A DNA stretch of 64,000 nucleotides from Cytobacillus oceanisediminis. GTDB taxonomy: Bacteria > Bacillota > Bacilli > Bacillales > Cytobacillaceae. The position numbers were made by a program, and so were the translations under genes. The stretch covers positions 1 through 64,000 of the forward strand of contig NZ_QGTW01000010.1 in assembly GCF_003182355.1 (NCBI RefSeq), in the 5' to 3' direction. Positions 45,726-55,991 of the stretch are shown here, piece by piece (positions within the stretch are counted from its first letter, which is position 1; the number at the start of each line of letters is the position of its first letter). The notes beneath the pieces were generated by a model, which was not told the DNA's origin, did no database searches, and saw only the letters and a program-made list of their open reading frames with translations.

Positions 45726-48359
45726 ATGAAACAATTATCAGGTGCAGAAATACGCCGAATGTTTTTAGACTTTTTCAAGGAGAAAGGCCATGCTGTTGAA
45801 CCCAGCGCATCACTTGTTCCGCATGATGACCCTTCCCTGCTTTGGATAAACAGTGGGGTAGCTACCCTTAAAAAGTATTTTGACGGGCGTGTTATTCCTG
45901 AAAATCCAAGGATTACAAATGCGCAAAAGTCAATCCGTACAAACGATATTGAAAATGTCGGCAAGACAGCTAGACATCATACCTTCTTTGAAATGCTCGG
46001 GAATTTCTCGATTGGCGACTATTTTAAAGAGGAAGCAATCATTTGGGCATGGGAGTTCCTGACGGATAAAAATTGGGTTGGATTTGATGAAGAAAAACTT
46101 TCTGTCACGATTCACCCGGAAGATGATGAAGCCTTTAAAATATGGCAGGAAAAGGTTGGAGTGCCAGAAGAGAGAATTATCCGCCTGGAAGGAAACTTTT
46201 GGGATATCGGTGAAGGTCCAAGCGGTCCAAATACAGAGATTTTCTATGATCGCGGACCTGAATACGGAGATAACCCTGAGGATCCCGAATTATATCCTGG
46301 CGGGGAAAATGAACGCTATTTAGAGGTCTGGAACCTTGTGTTTTCGGAATTTAACCATAATCCTGATGGTACTTATACGCCTCTTCCAAAGAAAAATATT
46401 GATACAGGCATGGGGCTTGAACGTATGGCATCAGTTGTTCAAAATGTGCCAACTAACTTTGATACAGACCTATTTATGCCGATAATCCGCGGAACAGAGG
46501 AAATCTCCGGCAAAAAATATGGTGCAGGAAAAGAAACAGATGTTGCATTTAAAGTAATTGCCGACCATATCCGTACTGTAGCCTTTGCAGTCGGAGACGG
46601 TGCACTGCCTTCAAACGAAGGGCGCGGGTATGTATTGCGGAGACTGTTGCGCCGGGCAGTACGTTATGCAAAGCAAATAAATATTAATGAACCATTCATG
46701 TTTGAGCTCGTTCCTGTAGTAGGTGAAATCATGCATGACTATTATCCGGAAGTAAAAGAAAAAACAGAGTTCATCCAGAAGGTAATCAAGAACGAAGAAG
46801 AGCGTTTCCATGAAACACTTCATGAAGGATTGGCCATTCTTTCAACTGTTATAAAGAAAGAAAAGGAAAAAGGAAACGACACCATTCAAGGTGAAGATGT
46901 TTTCCGCCTCTATGATACTTACGGATTCCCGGTTGAACTGACAGAGGAATATGCAGAGGAAGAAGGAATGAAGGTCGACCATGAAGGTTTTGAAAAGGAA
47001 ATGGAAAGACAGCGTGAACGCGCGCGTTCTGCACGGCAGGATGTAGATTCCATGCAAGTTCAAGGCGGCGTTTTAGGAGAATTGAAAACGGAAAGTAAGT
47101 TCGTAGGATATGACAAGCTTCAAACAGAAGCCAAAGTGGCAGCAATTATTGTTGATGGCCAATTAATAAAAGAAGTACAGGCAGGGGAAGAAGTTCAGCT
47201 TATTCTTGACGTAACGCCATTTTACGCAGAGAGCGGCGGACAGATTGCCGACCAGGGAACTCTTGAAGCAGAGGGTCTAAGAGTTGCCATAAAGGATGTT
47301 CAAAAAGCTCCAAACGGTCAAAATCTTCATAGGGCAGTAGTTCAAGAAGGTACCTTAAAAACTTCTGCATCCGTGTATGCTTCCGTTAATGAGCAAATAC
47401 GTTCTAAGGTAATTAAGAATCATACAGCTACCCATTTGCTTCATCAGGCTTTAAAGGATGTCTTGGGCAGCCATGTAAACCAGGCAGGTTCACTGGTTGG
47501 TCCGGACCGTCTGCGCTTTGACTTCTCTCATTTTGGCCAAATTACGGCACAAGAGCTTGAAAAAATTGAGGCAATCGTTAATGAGCAAATTTGGCAAAGC
47601 CTTGATGTAGATATTGCTTACAAAGGGATCGAAGAAGCAAAGGCAATGGGAGCAATGGCTCTATTCGGTGAGAAGTACGGAAAAATTGTCCGTGTTGTAC
47701 AGGTAGGAGATTACAGCCTTGAGCTTTGCGGAGGATGCCATGTTCCTAATACAGCGGCAATCGGATTGTTTAAGATTCAATCAGAAAGCGGAATTGGAGC
47801 AGGTACACGCAGAATTGAGGCAGTAACAGGTGAAGCTGCATACAGGCTGATGAATGACCAGATCAATATTTTGAAAGATGCTTCTGGTAAACTTAAAACA
47901 AATCCAAAAGATTTGTCTTCTAGAATTGACGTATTGCTGGGAGAAATTAAACAGCTTCAGCGTGAGAACGAATCATTAGCAGCAAAATTGGGTAATATTG
48001 AAGCAGGAAGCCTTGTATCAAAAGCCAGGGAAATCAATGGCATAACTGTTCTTGCTGAAAAGGTGCAGGCAGCGGATATGAACAGCCTTCGGAATATGGC
48101 TGATGATTTAAAACAAAAACTGGGATCAGCGGTAGTTGTATTGGGCACCGTAAATGAGGGCAAAGTGAATATCATTGCAGGAGTAACAGAGGACCTGATT
48201 AAGAAAGGCTTCCATGCCGGCAAAGCCGTTAAAGAAGTGGCTACCCGATGTGGCGGAGGCGGGGGAGGCCGTCCTGATATGGCTCAAGCTGGCGGCAAAG
48301 ATCCTGAAAAACTTGAAAGTGCACTGCAATTTGTAGAAGAATGGGTTAAATCCATTTGA
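45726..48359 (+). CDS. alaS: Alanyl-tRNA synthetase
   Basis: 877 residues from the ATG at 45726 (AGGAGGATGG upstream); the open frame before it covers the T-box terminator. Class II catalytic domain ([33 protein letters not shown]), an editing domain with [11 protein letters not shown] and CGGCH zinc ligands near 560-665, and a C-terminal DHHA1 domain ending [15 protein letters not shown]. It charges and proofreads tRNA-Ala. The Dtd deacylase in this window acts on related mischarged products. Confidence 0.98.
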   Translation: MKQLSGAEIRRMFLDFFKEKGHAVEPSASLVPHDDPSLLWINSGVATLKKYFDGRVIPENPRITNAQKSIRTNDIENVGKTARHHTFFEMLGNFSIGDYFKEEAIIWAWEFLTDKNWVGFDEEKLSVTIHPEDDEAFKIWQEKVGVPEERIIRLEGNFWDIGEGPSGPNTEIFYDRGPEYGDNPEDPELYPGGENERYLEVWNLVFSEFNHNPDGTYTPLPKKNIDTGMGLERMASVVQNVPTNFDTDLFMPIIRGTEEISGKKYGAGKETDVAFKVIADHIRTVAFAVGDGALPSNEGRGYVLRRLLRRAVRYAKQININEPFMFELVPVVGEIMHDYYPEVKEKTEFIQKVIKNEEERFHETLHEGLAILSTVIKKEKEKGNDTIQGEDVFRLYDTYGFPVELTEEYAEEEGMKVDHEGFEKEMERQRERARSARQDVDSMQVQGGVLGELKTESKFVGYDKLQTEAKVAAIIVDGQLIKEVQAGEEVQLILDVTPFYAESGGQIADQGTLEAEGLRVAIKDVQKAPNGQNLHRAVVQEGTLKTSASVYASVNEQIRSKVIKNHTATHLLHQALKDVLGSHVNQAGSLVGPDRLRFDFSHFGQITAQELEKIEAIVNEQIWQSLDVDIAYKGIEEAKAMGAMALFGEKYGKIVRVVQVGDYSLELCGGCHVPNTAAIGLFKIQSESGIGAGTRRIEAVTGEAAYRLMNDQINILKDASGKLKTNPKDLSSRIDVLLGEIKQLQRENESLAAKLGNIEAGSLVSKAREINGITVLAEKVQAADMNSLRNMADDLKQKLGSAVVVLGTVNEGKVNIIAGVTEDLIKKGFHAGKAVKEVATRCGGGGGGRPDMAQAGGKDPEKLESALQFVEEWVKSI

Positions 48360-48383
48360 TATCCCGGAAAAGTAGTGTAAAAT
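48356..48383 (+). promoter_or_regulatory. Possible promoter of the yrzL-ruvX-yrzB unit
   Basis: TTGATA (48356-48361, overlapping the alaS stop) and TAAAAT (48378-48383) with a 16-bp spacer. The predicted start near 48390 leaves about 240 nt of leader. Confidence 0.55.
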
Positions 48384-48550
48384 GTAGGTAACCATGAGAG
48401 ATTGTTCAAAATCAGGAAATGACAGCTTGTTCTTCACTATGTTTTCCTGTCAGGACAAAATCATTAATGATCGCTCTGTATTTTCAAGCGGCTTCAACAG
48501 GCCAAACCGTTATGAAGAGGCATGGATGTTTAAATAGCTGACAAGCTGGG

Positions 48551-48585
48551 CACCGGACAATGCAGTCGTGGAAACAAATCCGGTG
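48551..48585 (+). other. Hairpin in the yrzL leader
   Basis: CACCGGA and TCCGGTG form a perfect 7-bp stem around a 21-nt loop with no T-run after it. The rest of the 273-bp gap shows no gene. Its role is unknown. Confidence 0.4.
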
Positions 48586-48632
48586 GAATTAGGCTAGTCT
48601 AACCCTTCATACAGAAAAGCGAGGTGTAAGAA

Positions 48633-48899
48633 ATGAGCTCATTTGATAAAACAATGAGGTTCAATTTTCCTGAAGAACCAATCGAACAAGATGTGAATGA
48701 AGTCCTTTTTCAGGTTTATGGCGCACTTCAGGAAAAAGGGTATAACCCGATTAACCAAATTGTCGGTTACCTGTTGTCCGGGGATCCAGCCTACATTCCC
48801 CGCCATAAGGATGCACGTAATATTATCCGCAAGCTCGAACGGGACGAGATCATCGAAGAATTGGTTAAATCATACTTAAAACAGCAGCGTGAGGGATAA
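48633..48899 (+). CDS. yrzL: IreB-family regulatory phosphoprotein YrzL
   Basis: 88 residues, DUF965/IreB family: [21 protein letters not shown] at the start, then [31 protein letters not shown]. The Thr in KTMRF is the phosphorylated position known from IreB of Enterococcus, a target of the IreK kinase. The AlaS-YrzL-RuvX-YrzB order is nearly universal in Firmicutes. It is 2 bp ahead of ruvX. Confidence 0.93.
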   Translation: MSSFDKTMRFNFPEEPIEQDVNEVLFQVYGALQEKGYNPINQIVGYLLSGDPAYIPRHKDARNIIRKLERDEIIEELVKSYLKQQREG

Positions 48900-48901
48900 A
48901 C

Positions 48902-49318
48902 ATGCGGACTATGGGATTGGATGTCGGCTCTAAAACAGTCGGTGTCGCTCTAAGTGATGCGCTGGGATGGACAGCGCAGGGCTTGGAAACCATCAAAATC
49001 AACGAAGAAGAAAAAAAGTTTGGTTTTGAAAGAATTGGTGAAATAATAAAAGAGCATGAAGTCAGTAAAATTGTCGTCGGCTTGCCTAAAAACATGAATG
49101 GAACCATTGGTCCACGCGGAGAGGCAAGCGAGTTCTATGCTTCAGAGCTGGAAAAACAATTTGGCCTGCCAGTTGTGCTATGGGACGAGCGCTTATCAAC
49201 TATGGCAGCTGAAAGAGTTTTGCTTGAAGCTGATGTCAGCCGCAAAAAACGGAAAAAGGTCATTGATAAAATGGCAGCCGTCATGATTTTACAAGGCTTT
49301 TTAAATAGCCAAATTTAA
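48902..49318 (+). CDS. ruvX: RuvX/YqgF-family putative pre-16S rRNA nuclease
   Basis: 138 residues, RNase-H-like fold. Motifs: [18 protein letters not shown] with the first catalytic Asp, [30 protein letters not shown], and the last Asp in [13 protein letters not shown]. YqgF proteins act in 16S rRNA 5' maturation or on Holliday junctions; both roles are described in the family. B. subtilis yrrK. It sits 2 bp after yrzL and 13 bp before yrzB. Confidence 0.95.
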   Translation: MRTMGLDVGSKTVGVALSDALGWTAQGLETIKINEEEKKFGFERIGEIIKEHEVSKIVVGLPKNMNGTIGPRGEASEFYASELEKQFGLPVVLWDERLSTMAAERVLLEADVSRKKRKKVIDKMAAVMILQGFLNSQI

Positions 49319-49331
49319 TGAGGTGAAAAGA

Positions 49332-49616
49332 ATGAACCACGGAGACAACAACATTACAGTAATTGATGAAGAAGGCAACGAACAGCTGTGTGAAGTATTG
49401 TTCACGTTTGATTCTGACGAATTCGGAAAATCATACGTCCTTTACTATCCAGTTGGGGCAGATGAAAATGATGACGAAGAAATCGAAATCCACGCATCTG
49501 CTTTCAGTCCAAGCGAAGACAGCAAGGACGGAGAATTGCAGCCAATCGAAACAGAAGAGGAATGGGACTTGATTGAAGAAATGCTTAACACATTCCTTGA
49601 AGAGCAAGAAGACTAA
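49332..49616 (+). CDS. yrzB: DUF1292 acidic protein YrzB
   Basis: 94 residues from the ATG at 49332 (GAGGTGAAAAG upstream). Very acidic: [19 protein letters not shown], then [20 protein letters not shown] and [20 protein letters not shown]. It is the DUF1292 pattern, conserved after ruvX in Firmicutes, of unknown function. A terminator starts at its stop codon. Confidence 0.92.
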   Translation: MNHGDNNITVIDEEGNEQLCEVLFTFDSDEFGKSYVLYYPVGADENDDEEIEIHASAFSPSEDSKDGELQPIETEEEWDLIEEMLNTFLEEQED

Positions 49617-49645
49617 AAAACTGGCCTGCGGGCCAGTTTTTTTTT
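49617..49645 (+). terminator. Terminator after yrzB
   Basis: AAACTGGCC and GGCCAGTTT form a strong stem with a 4-nt loop and a run of nine T. Confidence 0.9.
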
Positions 49646-49862
49646 GGCTATGGTAAAGCTTAACGTTGATTTTTGCACTTTGTGATTTGGTGACTATCGC
49701 GAAAACGCATTCGCATTTCCTTCGTACGGTGTTTATTAGAAGATGATGGTTCAATGCCCCGCAGGAAAAGGGAGACACCGTATGCGTGTCATTTGGTGAA
49801 GGAGGCTCCTGGACCGCCCGCGGAAAGCGTACGCTGGAGAGAAAATCAACAGGCAAGTTTAT
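49646..49862 (+). repeat. Dispersed inverted-repeat element, copy E (long form)
   Basis: Left end GGCTATGGTAAAGCTTAACG, right end AAAATCAACAGGCAAGTTT. The interior shows the long-form block GCATTTCCTTCGTACGGTG and CCGCAGG. It begins directly at the T-run of the yrzB terminator; 49863-50122 holds a TATAAT at 49958-49963 and no gene. Confidence 0.85.
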
Positions 49863-50122
49863 TTTTATTTAAGGTGAATTTATATAATACTCGTGGAAAA
49901 AATTGGCGAATTGTGTGGTTTTTTGTTGTATCCTGCGACTTCAAAAAGAAAATATAGTATAATAATCCGAGATGTATAGAAAACAAAGAGAACTATACGC
50001 AGTTTTTCTTAGGCCTGTTGGCAAGCATACCGGCTGATTTTTACTGGAAAATATAAGAGATAAGGATGTAGCCTGTCTTTTGCAGATAAGAGCCAACGTC
50101 TATGGAACGGAGGGGAATTGTA

Positions 50123-51256
50123 ATGTCGACAGAAGAGAAAAAAGGAAAGAAGGAAGTCATCCGCGAGAAAATGATAGAGCGACAAAGTGAAGCGAAAGTT
50201 GTCCGGAAAATTGTCCTGATTGTTGCCATTATTTTATTTATTTCAGCTGTTGCTATTATCGGCGGAGGTTATTTTTATATTAATTCTGCTTTAAAGCCTG
50301 TTGATCCGGAAAGCGATCAGCAAAAGAAAGTGGAGATTCCCATAGGTTCCTCTGTTACAGGAATCGCTAATATTCTCGAGGAAAATGGAATCATAAAAGA
50401 TGCCCGTGTCTTTAAATATTATGTGAAATTTAAAAATGAAGCAGGATTCATGGCTGGAGAATATGAATTGAAACCTTCCATGACTATGCCGGAAATTCTG
50501 GATAGTTTAAAAACAGGGAAAGTCATAAAGGATATGGTCTTTAAGATCACCATTCCAGAAGGGAAACAGCTTGAGCAGATAGCCGGCATAATTGGCGAAA
50601 AACTTGACCAGAAGCCTGAAGATGTCTTCAAGAAGCTTAATGATAAGGCTTTTGTGGAATCTTTAATGGCTGAATATCCCGATTTGCTCACAGAAGAAAT
50701 TCTTGCAGAAAACGTTAAATATCCTTTGGAGGGATATCTATTTCCTGCAACATACCCTTTCTATAAAGAAGACACGACATTAGAAGAAGTTGTAAAAGTA
50801 ATGCTTGATAAAACACAATCAGTCATCAATAAATACCGTGGCGACATGGAAGAGCAGGAATTCACTCCACATAAATTATTGACAATGGCATCGCTGATCG
50901 AGGAAGAAGCAACAGAAAAAGTTGACCGCGATCAGATTGCCAGTGTGTTTTATAATCGTATAGAAACGGGCATGCCGCTGCAGACAGACCCAACTGTCCT
51001 TTATGCCCAGGGAGAACACAAATCAAGGGTTCTATATAAAGACTTGGAGATTGACTCTCCATACAACACTTATAAGTATCCAGGCCTGACACCAGGACCT
51101 ATTGCAAATGCCGGGGCTTCATCTATTGAAGCAGCATTGCTGCCGGCCGAAACGGATTACTTATACTTTCTTGCCACCTCTACAGGAGATGTCTTATTCT
51201 CTAAGACACTTGATGAACATAATCAAAAGAAATCACAGCATATTACTAACAATTAA
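50123..51256 (+). CDS. mltG: Endolytic transglycosylase MltG
   Basis: 377 residues from the ATG at 50123, after GGAGGGGAAT. One membrane helix near 33-57 (KIVLIVAIILFISAVAIIGG), a LysM-like domain (about 70-140), then the YceG catalytic domain with LLTMASLIEEEATEKVDR (catalytic Glu), ASVFYNRIETGMPLQTDP and YNTYKYPGLTPGPIANAG. It cuts nascent peptidoglycan strands at the membrane. B. subtilis yrrL. A terminator follows at once. Confidence 0.96.
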   Translation: MSTEEKKGKKEVIREKMIERQSEAKVVRKIVLIVAIILFISAVAIIGGGYFYINSALKPVDPESDQQKKVEIPIGSSVTGIANILEENGIIKDARVFKYYVKFKNEAGFMAGEYELKPSMTMPEILDSLKTGKVIKDMVFKITIPEGKQLEQIAGIIGEKLDQKPEDVFKKLNDKAFVESLMAEYPDLLTEEILAENVKYPLEGYLFPATYPFYKEDTTLEEVVKVMLDKTQSVINKYRGDMEEQEFTPHKLLTMASLIEEEATEKVDRDQIASVFYNRIETGMPLQTDPTVLYAQGEHKSRVLYKDLEIDSPYNTYKYPGLTPGPIANAGASSIEAALLPAETDYLYFLATSTGDVLFSKTLDEHNQKKSQHITNN

Positions 51257-51263
51257 GATGCAA

Positions 51264-51300
51264 AAAAAGGGGAACGCTGAAATATAGCATTCCCCTTTTA
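51264..51300 (+). terminator. Terminator after mltG
   Basis: AAAAGGGGAACGCT and AGCATTCCCCTTTT pair with one mismatch around a 6-nt loop. Confidence 0.85.
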
Positions 51301-51337
51301 ATTATGGTAAAATAGATCAGGTGTTTTAATAGAGCAT

Positions 51338-51432
51338 TGCAATAGCGTGAATCACGGACAAGCATGGATCAAGGCTCAGGCAGCCGGAATGCAGGACTGC
51401 GCATTTTGACATCCTATCTGTGAACGCTATTT
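51338..51432 (+). other. Unexplained structured segment between mltG and trmR
   Basis: AATAGCGT near 51342 pairs with ACGCTATT at 51424-51431, followed by TTTTTC; the span between contains GCAGGACTGC and GGCAGCCGG. A TGGTAAAAT extended -10-like motif lies at 51305-51313. It may be a small transcript with its own terminator. A short stretch from 51446 (TCGAAAAGCGTAGAGCGCC) resembles the end of the GCAGCGCC repeat in reverse. Confidence 0.35.
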
Positions 51433-51541
51433 TTTCATGTCTAAATCGAAAAGCGTAGAGCGCCCGCTTAAAAGGAAGAACGGGTTCCCCTTCGCTGATA
51501 ATATATTAAAATCCATAACGGATTGAGGTGATGCCAGCTTG

Positions 51542-52177
51542 ATGAATGATAAGCTGCATGCATATATAGAGGAAATAATACCGGAAAGGCCGGAATTGTT
51601 AAGCAAAATGGAGCACTATGCCAGAGAACATAATGTGCCAATTATGGAGCTGGCGGGAATAGAGGCGATGCTTCAGCTTTTGCGCATACAAAAGCCAAAA
51701 ACGATTTTAGAAGTAGGCACAGCAATTGGCTATTCAGCACTCAGAATGGCATATGCGCTGCCTGAAAGTAAAATTGTCACGATTGAACGGGATGCTGAAC
51801 GCTATCAGCTTGCCGAGCAGTATATAAATGAGTCGGGTAAAAATGGGCAAATCCTGATTATAAAAGGAGATGCTCTGGAAGTCGAGGAAGACGTTAAGAA
51901 ACATGGGTTATATGATGCCATGTTTATTGATGCGGCAAAAGGTCAATATCAGCGCTTTTTTGAAATGTATTCCCGCTATCTGGCCAAGGATGGGATGATT
52001 ATTACAGATAATGTCCTTTTTAAGGGCCTTGTGTGTGAGCCGGAAATCGAAAATAAGCGAATCCGAAATCTGGTAAAAAAGATTGATGGTTTTAATAAAT
52101 GGTTAATGAGTCATCCTGAATACTACACAGTCATACTGCCAGTAGGGGACGGAGTGGCAATTAGTAAAAAGAGGTGA
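51542..52177 (+). CDS. trmR: tRNA 5-hydroxyuridine methyltransferase TrmR (YrrM)
   Basis: 211 residues from the ATG at 51542; a TTG one codon earlier lies 8 bp after GAGGTG and may be the real start. O-methyltransferase family 3: SAM motif ILEVGTAIGYSALRMAYAL near 57-75, acidic loop VTIERDAERY, then MFIDAAKGQYQRFFEMY and ITDNVLFKGLV with metal ligands, and the end VILPVGDGVAISKKR. In B. subtilis YrrM methylates ho5U34 to mo5U34. It overlaps the trhP1 ribosome binding site. Confidence 0.93.
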   Translation: MNDKLHAYIEEIIPERPELLSKMEHYAREHNVPIMELAGIEAMLQLLRIQKPKTILEVGTAIGYSALRMAYALPESKIVTIERDAERYQLAEQYINESGKNGQILIIKGDALEVEEDVKKHGLYDAMFIDAAKGQYQRFFEMYSRYLAKDGMIITDNVLFKGLVCEPEIENKRIRNLVKKIDGFNKWLMSHPEYYTVILPVGDGVAISKKR

Positions 52178-52182
52178 AAGAA

Positions 52183-53112
52183 ATGAAAAAACCTGAACTG
52201 TTAGTAACACCAACGAGTGTTGAAGATATTCTTCCATTGGCTTCTGCAGGTGCCGACGCCTTTGTGGTTGGAGAACAGCGATACGGCTTGCGGCTAGCAG
52301 GTGAGTTTTCAAGAGAAGATGTTAAAAAAGCTGTAGAAATCGCACATGGACATGGTAAAAAAGTATATGTAGCCATGAATGCTTTATTTCACAATGATAA
52401 AGTGCCAGAGCTTGAGGGATATATCAGCTTTTTAAAAGACATAAAGGCTGATGCGATTATCTTTGGAGATCCAGCTGTATTAATGGCTGCCCGTTCAGCA
52501 GCACCTGACATGAAACTGCATTGGAATACTGAAACAACGGCAACAAACTGGTATACATGCAACTACTGGGGCCGAAAAGGTGCAACCCGTGCTATTCTTG
52601 CACGGGAAATTAACATGGATGCCATCATTGAAATAAAAGAAAATGCTGAAGTTGAAATTGAAGTGCAGGTTCACGGTATGACAGCAATGTTCCAATCCAA
52701 GCGTTCACTTCTTGGGAATTATTATGAATATCAGGGTAAGGCAATGGAAGTAGAGAATCGCAAACAGGAACAGAATATGTTCCTTCATGATAAAGAACGT
52801 GAAAATAAATATCCGATTTTCGAGGACGAAAATGGCACTCATATTATGAGCCCAAATGATATCTGCATTATTGATGAACTGCAGGATATGATGGAAGCAG
52901 GCATTGATTCCTTTAAAATTGATGGGGTATTAAAGAGTCCCGGATATATTATTGAAGTTACAAAACTATATAGAAAAGCAATCGAAACATGTGCCGAAGA
53001 CCCGGATCAATATGATGAAATAAAAGATGATCTTTTAGCAGAAATTGAAAAGATTCAGCCGGCCAACCGCCCGCTTGATACAGGGTTCTTCTTCAAAGAA
53101 ACAGTATATTAA
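52183..53112 (+). CDS. trhP1: tRNA hydroxylation protein TrhP1 (YrrN), U32-peptidase family
   Basis: 309 residues from the ATG at 52183, with AGAGGTGAAAG upstream. U32 family barrel: ELLVTPTSVEDILPLASAGADAFVVG (in part), LHWNTETTATNWYTCNYW, VEIEVQVHGMTAMFQSKRSL and SFKIDGVLKSPGYI. This short paralogue lacks the Cys cluster seen in the next gene. TrhP proteins hydroxylate U34 using prephenate; YrrN and YrrO together give ho5U in B. subtilis. Length equals the B. subtilis protein as I recall it. Confidence 0.92.
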   Translation: MKKPELLVTPTSVEDILPLASAGADAFVVGEQRYGLRLAGEFSREDVKKAVEIAHGHGKKVYVAMNALFHNDKVPELEGYISFLKDIKADAIIFGDPAVLMAARSAAPDMKLHWNTETTATNWYTCNYWGRKGATRAILAREINMDAIIEIKENAEVEIEVQVHGMTAMFQSKRSLLGNYYEYQGKAMEVENRKQEQNMFLHDKERENKYPIFEDENGTHIMSPNDICIIDELQDMMEAGIDSFKIDGVLKSPGYIIEVTKLYRKAIETCAEDPDQYDEIKDDLLAEIEKIQPANRPLDTGFFFKETVY

Positions 53113-53172
53113 TCTGCTAGCTGGACAGCGATAGTAATTTAAATAAAACTATAAGAAAGAGGAGGCAGCTTT

Positions 53173-54441
53173 ATGACAGCGGTAAAAGATACTATTTCCG
53201 AAATTGTCAATGGTAAAAGGGTTATTGTAAAGAAGCCTGAATTGCTTGCTCCGGCAGGAAACCTTGAGAAGCTGAAAATTGCCGTGCACTATGGTGCCGA
53301 CGCTGTGTTTATTGGCGGGCAGGAATACGGGCTGCGTTCAAACGCCGGCAATTTCACTTTCGAGGAAATGAAAGAAGGCGTTGAGTTCGCCAAAAAATAT
53401 GGAGCAAAGATTTATGTTACAACAAATATTTTTGCACATAACGAAAATATTGATGGCCTGGAGGGTTACCTTCTCGGACTTAAAGAAGCGGGAGTTGCAG
53501 GAATTATTGTAGCGGATCCGCTAATTATTGAAACATGCCGCCGTGTTGCTCCTGAAATCGAAGTGCATTTAAGCACGCAGCAATCCTTGTCCAACTGGAA
53601 AGCTGTCCAGTTCTGGAAAGAAGAAGGCTTGGAGCGTGTCGTTCTTGCTCGTGAAACAAGTGCAGAAGAAATCAAAGAAATGAAGGAAAAGGTTGATATT
53701 GAAATCGAAACTTTCATCCATGGTGCAATGTGTATAGCCTATTCAGGACGCTGTACGCTCAGCAACCATATGACAGCCCGTGATTCTAACCGGGGCGGCT
53801 GCTGCCAGTCATGCCGCTGGGATTATGATTTGTATCAGCTGGAGGGAGAAAACGAGGTTCCTTTATACAGGGAAGGGGATGCTCCTTTCGCCATGAGCCC
53901 TAAAGATTTAAAGTTAATCGAATCCATTCCCCGCATGATCGAACTGGGAATCGACAGCCTGAAAATTGAAGGGCGCATGAAATCCATCCATTATATTGCA
54001 ACGGTTGTGAGTGTTTACAGGAAAGTTATTGATGCCTATTGTGCAGATCCTGAAAACTTTAAAATTAAGCAGGAATGGCTTGAAGAATTGGATAAGTGTG
54101 CTAATCGTGAAACTGCTCCTGCCTTCTTTGAAGGGGTTCCAGGGTATAAAGAGCAAATGTTTGGAAATCATAGCAAAAAGACGAATTTTGATTTCGTTGG
54201 TTTAGTCCTGGACTACAACTCAGAGACGCAGATGGTTACTCTTCAGCAGCGAAATAATTTTAAACCTGGGCAGGAAGTCGAGTTTTTTGGTCCGGAAATT
54301 GAGAACTTTACACAAGTCATCGATAAAATCTGGGATGAAAAAGGCAATGTATTGGATGCAGCACGCCACCCGCTCCAAATAGTTCAATTCAAGGTTGAAA
54401 AGCCGGTATACCCTAACAACATGATGCGAAAGGAGCTCTAA
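53173..54441 (+). CDS. trhP2: tRNA hydroxylation protein TrhP2 (YrrO), U32-peptidase family
   Basis: 422 residues. U32 core: [29 protein letters not shown] (in part: [18 protein letters not shown]), [43 protein letters not shown] and [15 protein letters not shown]. The Cys residues of MCIAYSGRC and CCQSC fit the Fe-S site known in TrhP/RlhA-type proteins. A C-terminal beta domain follows ([19 protein letters not shown]). AGAGGAGGC precedes the ATG. udk starts 4 bp after its stop. Confidence 0.93.
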   Translation: MTAVKDTISEIVNGKRVIVKKPELLAPAGNLEKLKIAVHYGADAVFIGGQEYGLRSNAGNFTFEEMKEGVEFAKKYGAKIYVTTNIFAHNENIDGLEGYLLGLKEAGVAGIIVADPLIIETCRRVAPEIEVHLSTQQSLSNWKAVQFWKEEGLERVVLARETSAEEIKEMKEKVDIEIETFIHGAMCIAYSGRCTLSNHMTARDSNRGGCCQSCRWDYDLYQLEGENEVPLYREGDAPFAMSPKDLKLIESIPRMIELGIDSLKIEGRMKSIHYIATVVSVYRKVIDAYCADPENFKIKQEWLEELDKCANRETAPAFFEGVPGYKEQMFGNHSKKTNFDFVGLVLDYNSETQMVTLQQRNNFKPGQEVEFFGPEIENFTQVIDKIWDEKGNVLDAARHPLQIVQFKVEKPVYPNNMMRKEL

Positions 54442-54445
54442 CCGA

Positions 54446-55081
54446 ATGAAACGCAAACCCGTTGTAATTGGGGTAGCCGGCGGTTCCGGCTCCGGAAAAA
54501 CGAGTGTAACAAAATCGATTTACGATCGCTTTAAAGGGCATTCTATCTTGATGATCGAACAGGATTATTATTATAAAGACCAGACGCATCTGCCCTTTGA
54601 AGAAAGATTGAAGACTAATTATGACCATCCGCTTGCATTTGATAATGATTTGCTGATAGAGCATGTTGAAAGCCTGCTGAGGTATGAACCGATAAACAAG
54701 CCTGTATATGATTATGCAATGCATACAAGATCCGAAGAAGTAATTAAAGTCGAGCCAAAGGATGTCATTATCCTTGAAGGGATCCTTGTCCTGGAGGATG
54801 AAAGGCTCCGTAACTTGATGGATATTAAATTATATGTCGATACGGACGCTGATCTGCGGATTATCCGCCGCCTTTTTAGAGATATTAAAGAGCGCGGACG
54901 TACGATGGACTCAGTCATTGAGCAATATGTAAATGTGGTCCGTCCGATGCATAATCAATTTATTGAACCAACGAAAAGATATGCGGATATCATTATCCCT
55001 GAAGGCGGACATAATTATGTCGCGATCGATTTAATGGTCACAAAAATTCAAACAATTCTTGAACAAAAGTCATTTTTATGA
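54446..55081 (+). CDS. udk: Uridine kinase
   Basis: 211 residues. P-loop [13 protein letters not shown] near 11-23, substrate-binding [12 protein letters not shown] and [25 protein letters not shown] and the lid [13 protein letters not shown]. It phosphorylates uridine and cytidine with ATP or GTP for salvage. It directly follows trhP2 with AAGGAGC as ribosome binding site, so it ends the trmR-trhP1-trhP2-udk unit. No clear terminator is seen; a repeat element follows. Confidence 0.97.
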   Translation: MKRKPVVIGVAGGSGSGKTSVTKSIYDRFKGHSILMIEQDYYYKDQTHLPFEERLKTNYDHPLAFDNDLLIEHVESLLRYEPINKPVYDYAMHTRSEEVIKVEPKDVIILEGILVLEDERLRNLMDIKLYVDTDADLRIIRRLFRDIKERGRTMDSVIEQYVNVVRPMHNQFIEPTKRYADIIIPEGGHNYVAIDLMVTKIQTILEQKSFL

Positions 55082-55129
55082 AACAATAGCATAGAAAATG
55101 TTCAATAGGATTCATTATTTTTAAAATCA

Positions 55130-55313
55130 GGCAGTGTTAAAGCTTTTTGCTGATTTTGGCACCTTGTTGATAAGAGCGGAAGGGGCGAGACTCCAGCGGG
55201 AGAAGCGAGTTAAAGGAGACCCCGCAGTCGCGAATGCGCTGAGGAGGCTCCCGGATCGCCCGCGGGTCGCTGAGCCCCTGGAGCGGAGATTAACAGGCAA
55301 ACTTAACAAAGCC
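55130..55313 (+). repeat. Dispersed inverted-repeat element, copy F (short form)
   Basis: Left GGCAGTGTTAAAGC, right TTAACAGGCAAACTTAACAAAGCC. The short-form core GAGACTCCAGCGGGAGAAGCG...GACCCCGCAGTCGC is nearly the same as in copy C. It lies between udk and the greA promoter, so it is outside the greA transcript. Confidence 0.9.
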
Positions 55314-55375
55314 GAAAAAAGATTACATGCGCGCCCTTTAACCGAGGACGCGCTCCTATTCATTTTCCTAAAATT

Positions 55376-55404
55376 TTGATATAAAGAAATACATACATTA
55401 TAGA
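55376..55404 (+). promoter_or_regulatory. Sigma-A promoter of greA
   Basis: TTGATA (55376-55381) and TATAGA (55399-55404) with a 17-bp spacer, 45 bp before the start codon. Confidence 0.65.
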
Positions 55405-55449
55405 AACACAAACCGTAAAGGAATGTGTAATTCGAAGGAGTGAAGGTTT

Positions 55450-55926
55450 TTGGCTACAGAAAAAGTTTTCCCTATGACACAAGCAGGTAAAGAAAAGCTT
55501 GAGCAGGAACTTGAGTATTTAAAATCAGTTAAACGTAAAGAAGTGGTTGAACGTATAAAAATCGCTAGAAGCTTTGGCGATCTATCCGAAAACTCTGAGT
55601 ATGATTCTGCTAAAGAAGAGCAGGCTTTTGTAGAAGGCCGTATTACAACACTTGAAAATATGATCCGCAATGCGAAAATCATCCAAGAGGAAGAAATGGC
55701 TGGAGATACTGTTGCACTTGGCCGTTCTGTTACTTTTGTTGAACTTCCAGATGGAGACGAAGAAACGTATACAATCGTAGGAAGTGCAGAGGCAGATCCT
55801 TTCGAAGGCAAAATCTCAAATGATTCTCCAATTGCAAAAAGCCTGATTGGCCGTACGGTTGGGGACGAAGTAACCGTCCAGACACCTGGGGGAGAAATGA
55901 ACGTACGTATTGTCTCCATTAAATAA
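55450..55926 (+). CDS. greA: Transcription elongation factor GreA
   Basis: 158 residues from a TTG (GAAGGAGTG upstream): [20 protein letters not shown]. The N-terminal coiled coil carries the tip acidic pair in [19 protein letters not shown] (Asp and Glu that position the cleavage metal), and the C-terminal FKBP-like domain has [14 protein letters not shown] and [18 protein letters not shown]. It rescues backtracked RNA polymerase. The terminator that follows contains the ribosome binding site of the next gene. Confidence 0.98.
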   Translation: MATEKVFPMTQAGKEKLEQELEYLKSVKRKEVVERIKIARSFGDLSENSEYDSAKEEQAFVEGRITTLENMIRNAKIIQEEEMAGDTVALGRSVTFVELPDGDEETYTIVGSAEADPFEGKISNDSPIAKSLIGRTVGDEVTVQTPGGEMNVRIVSIK

Positions 55927-55957
55927 TATTTTTAAATTCGAATAGTTTGAAATCAGA

Positions 55958-55991
55958 AAACCTCGTCAAGACTTTTGACGAGGTGTTTTTT
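55958..55991 (+). terminator. greA terminator overlapping the pbpI ribosome binding site
   Basis: CCTCGTCAA and TTGACGAGG form a 9-bp perfect stem, followed by TGTTTTTT. GAGGTG of the 3' arm (55979-55984) is the only good ribosome binding site for pbpI, whose ATG comes 7 bp later. Confidence 0.85.
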
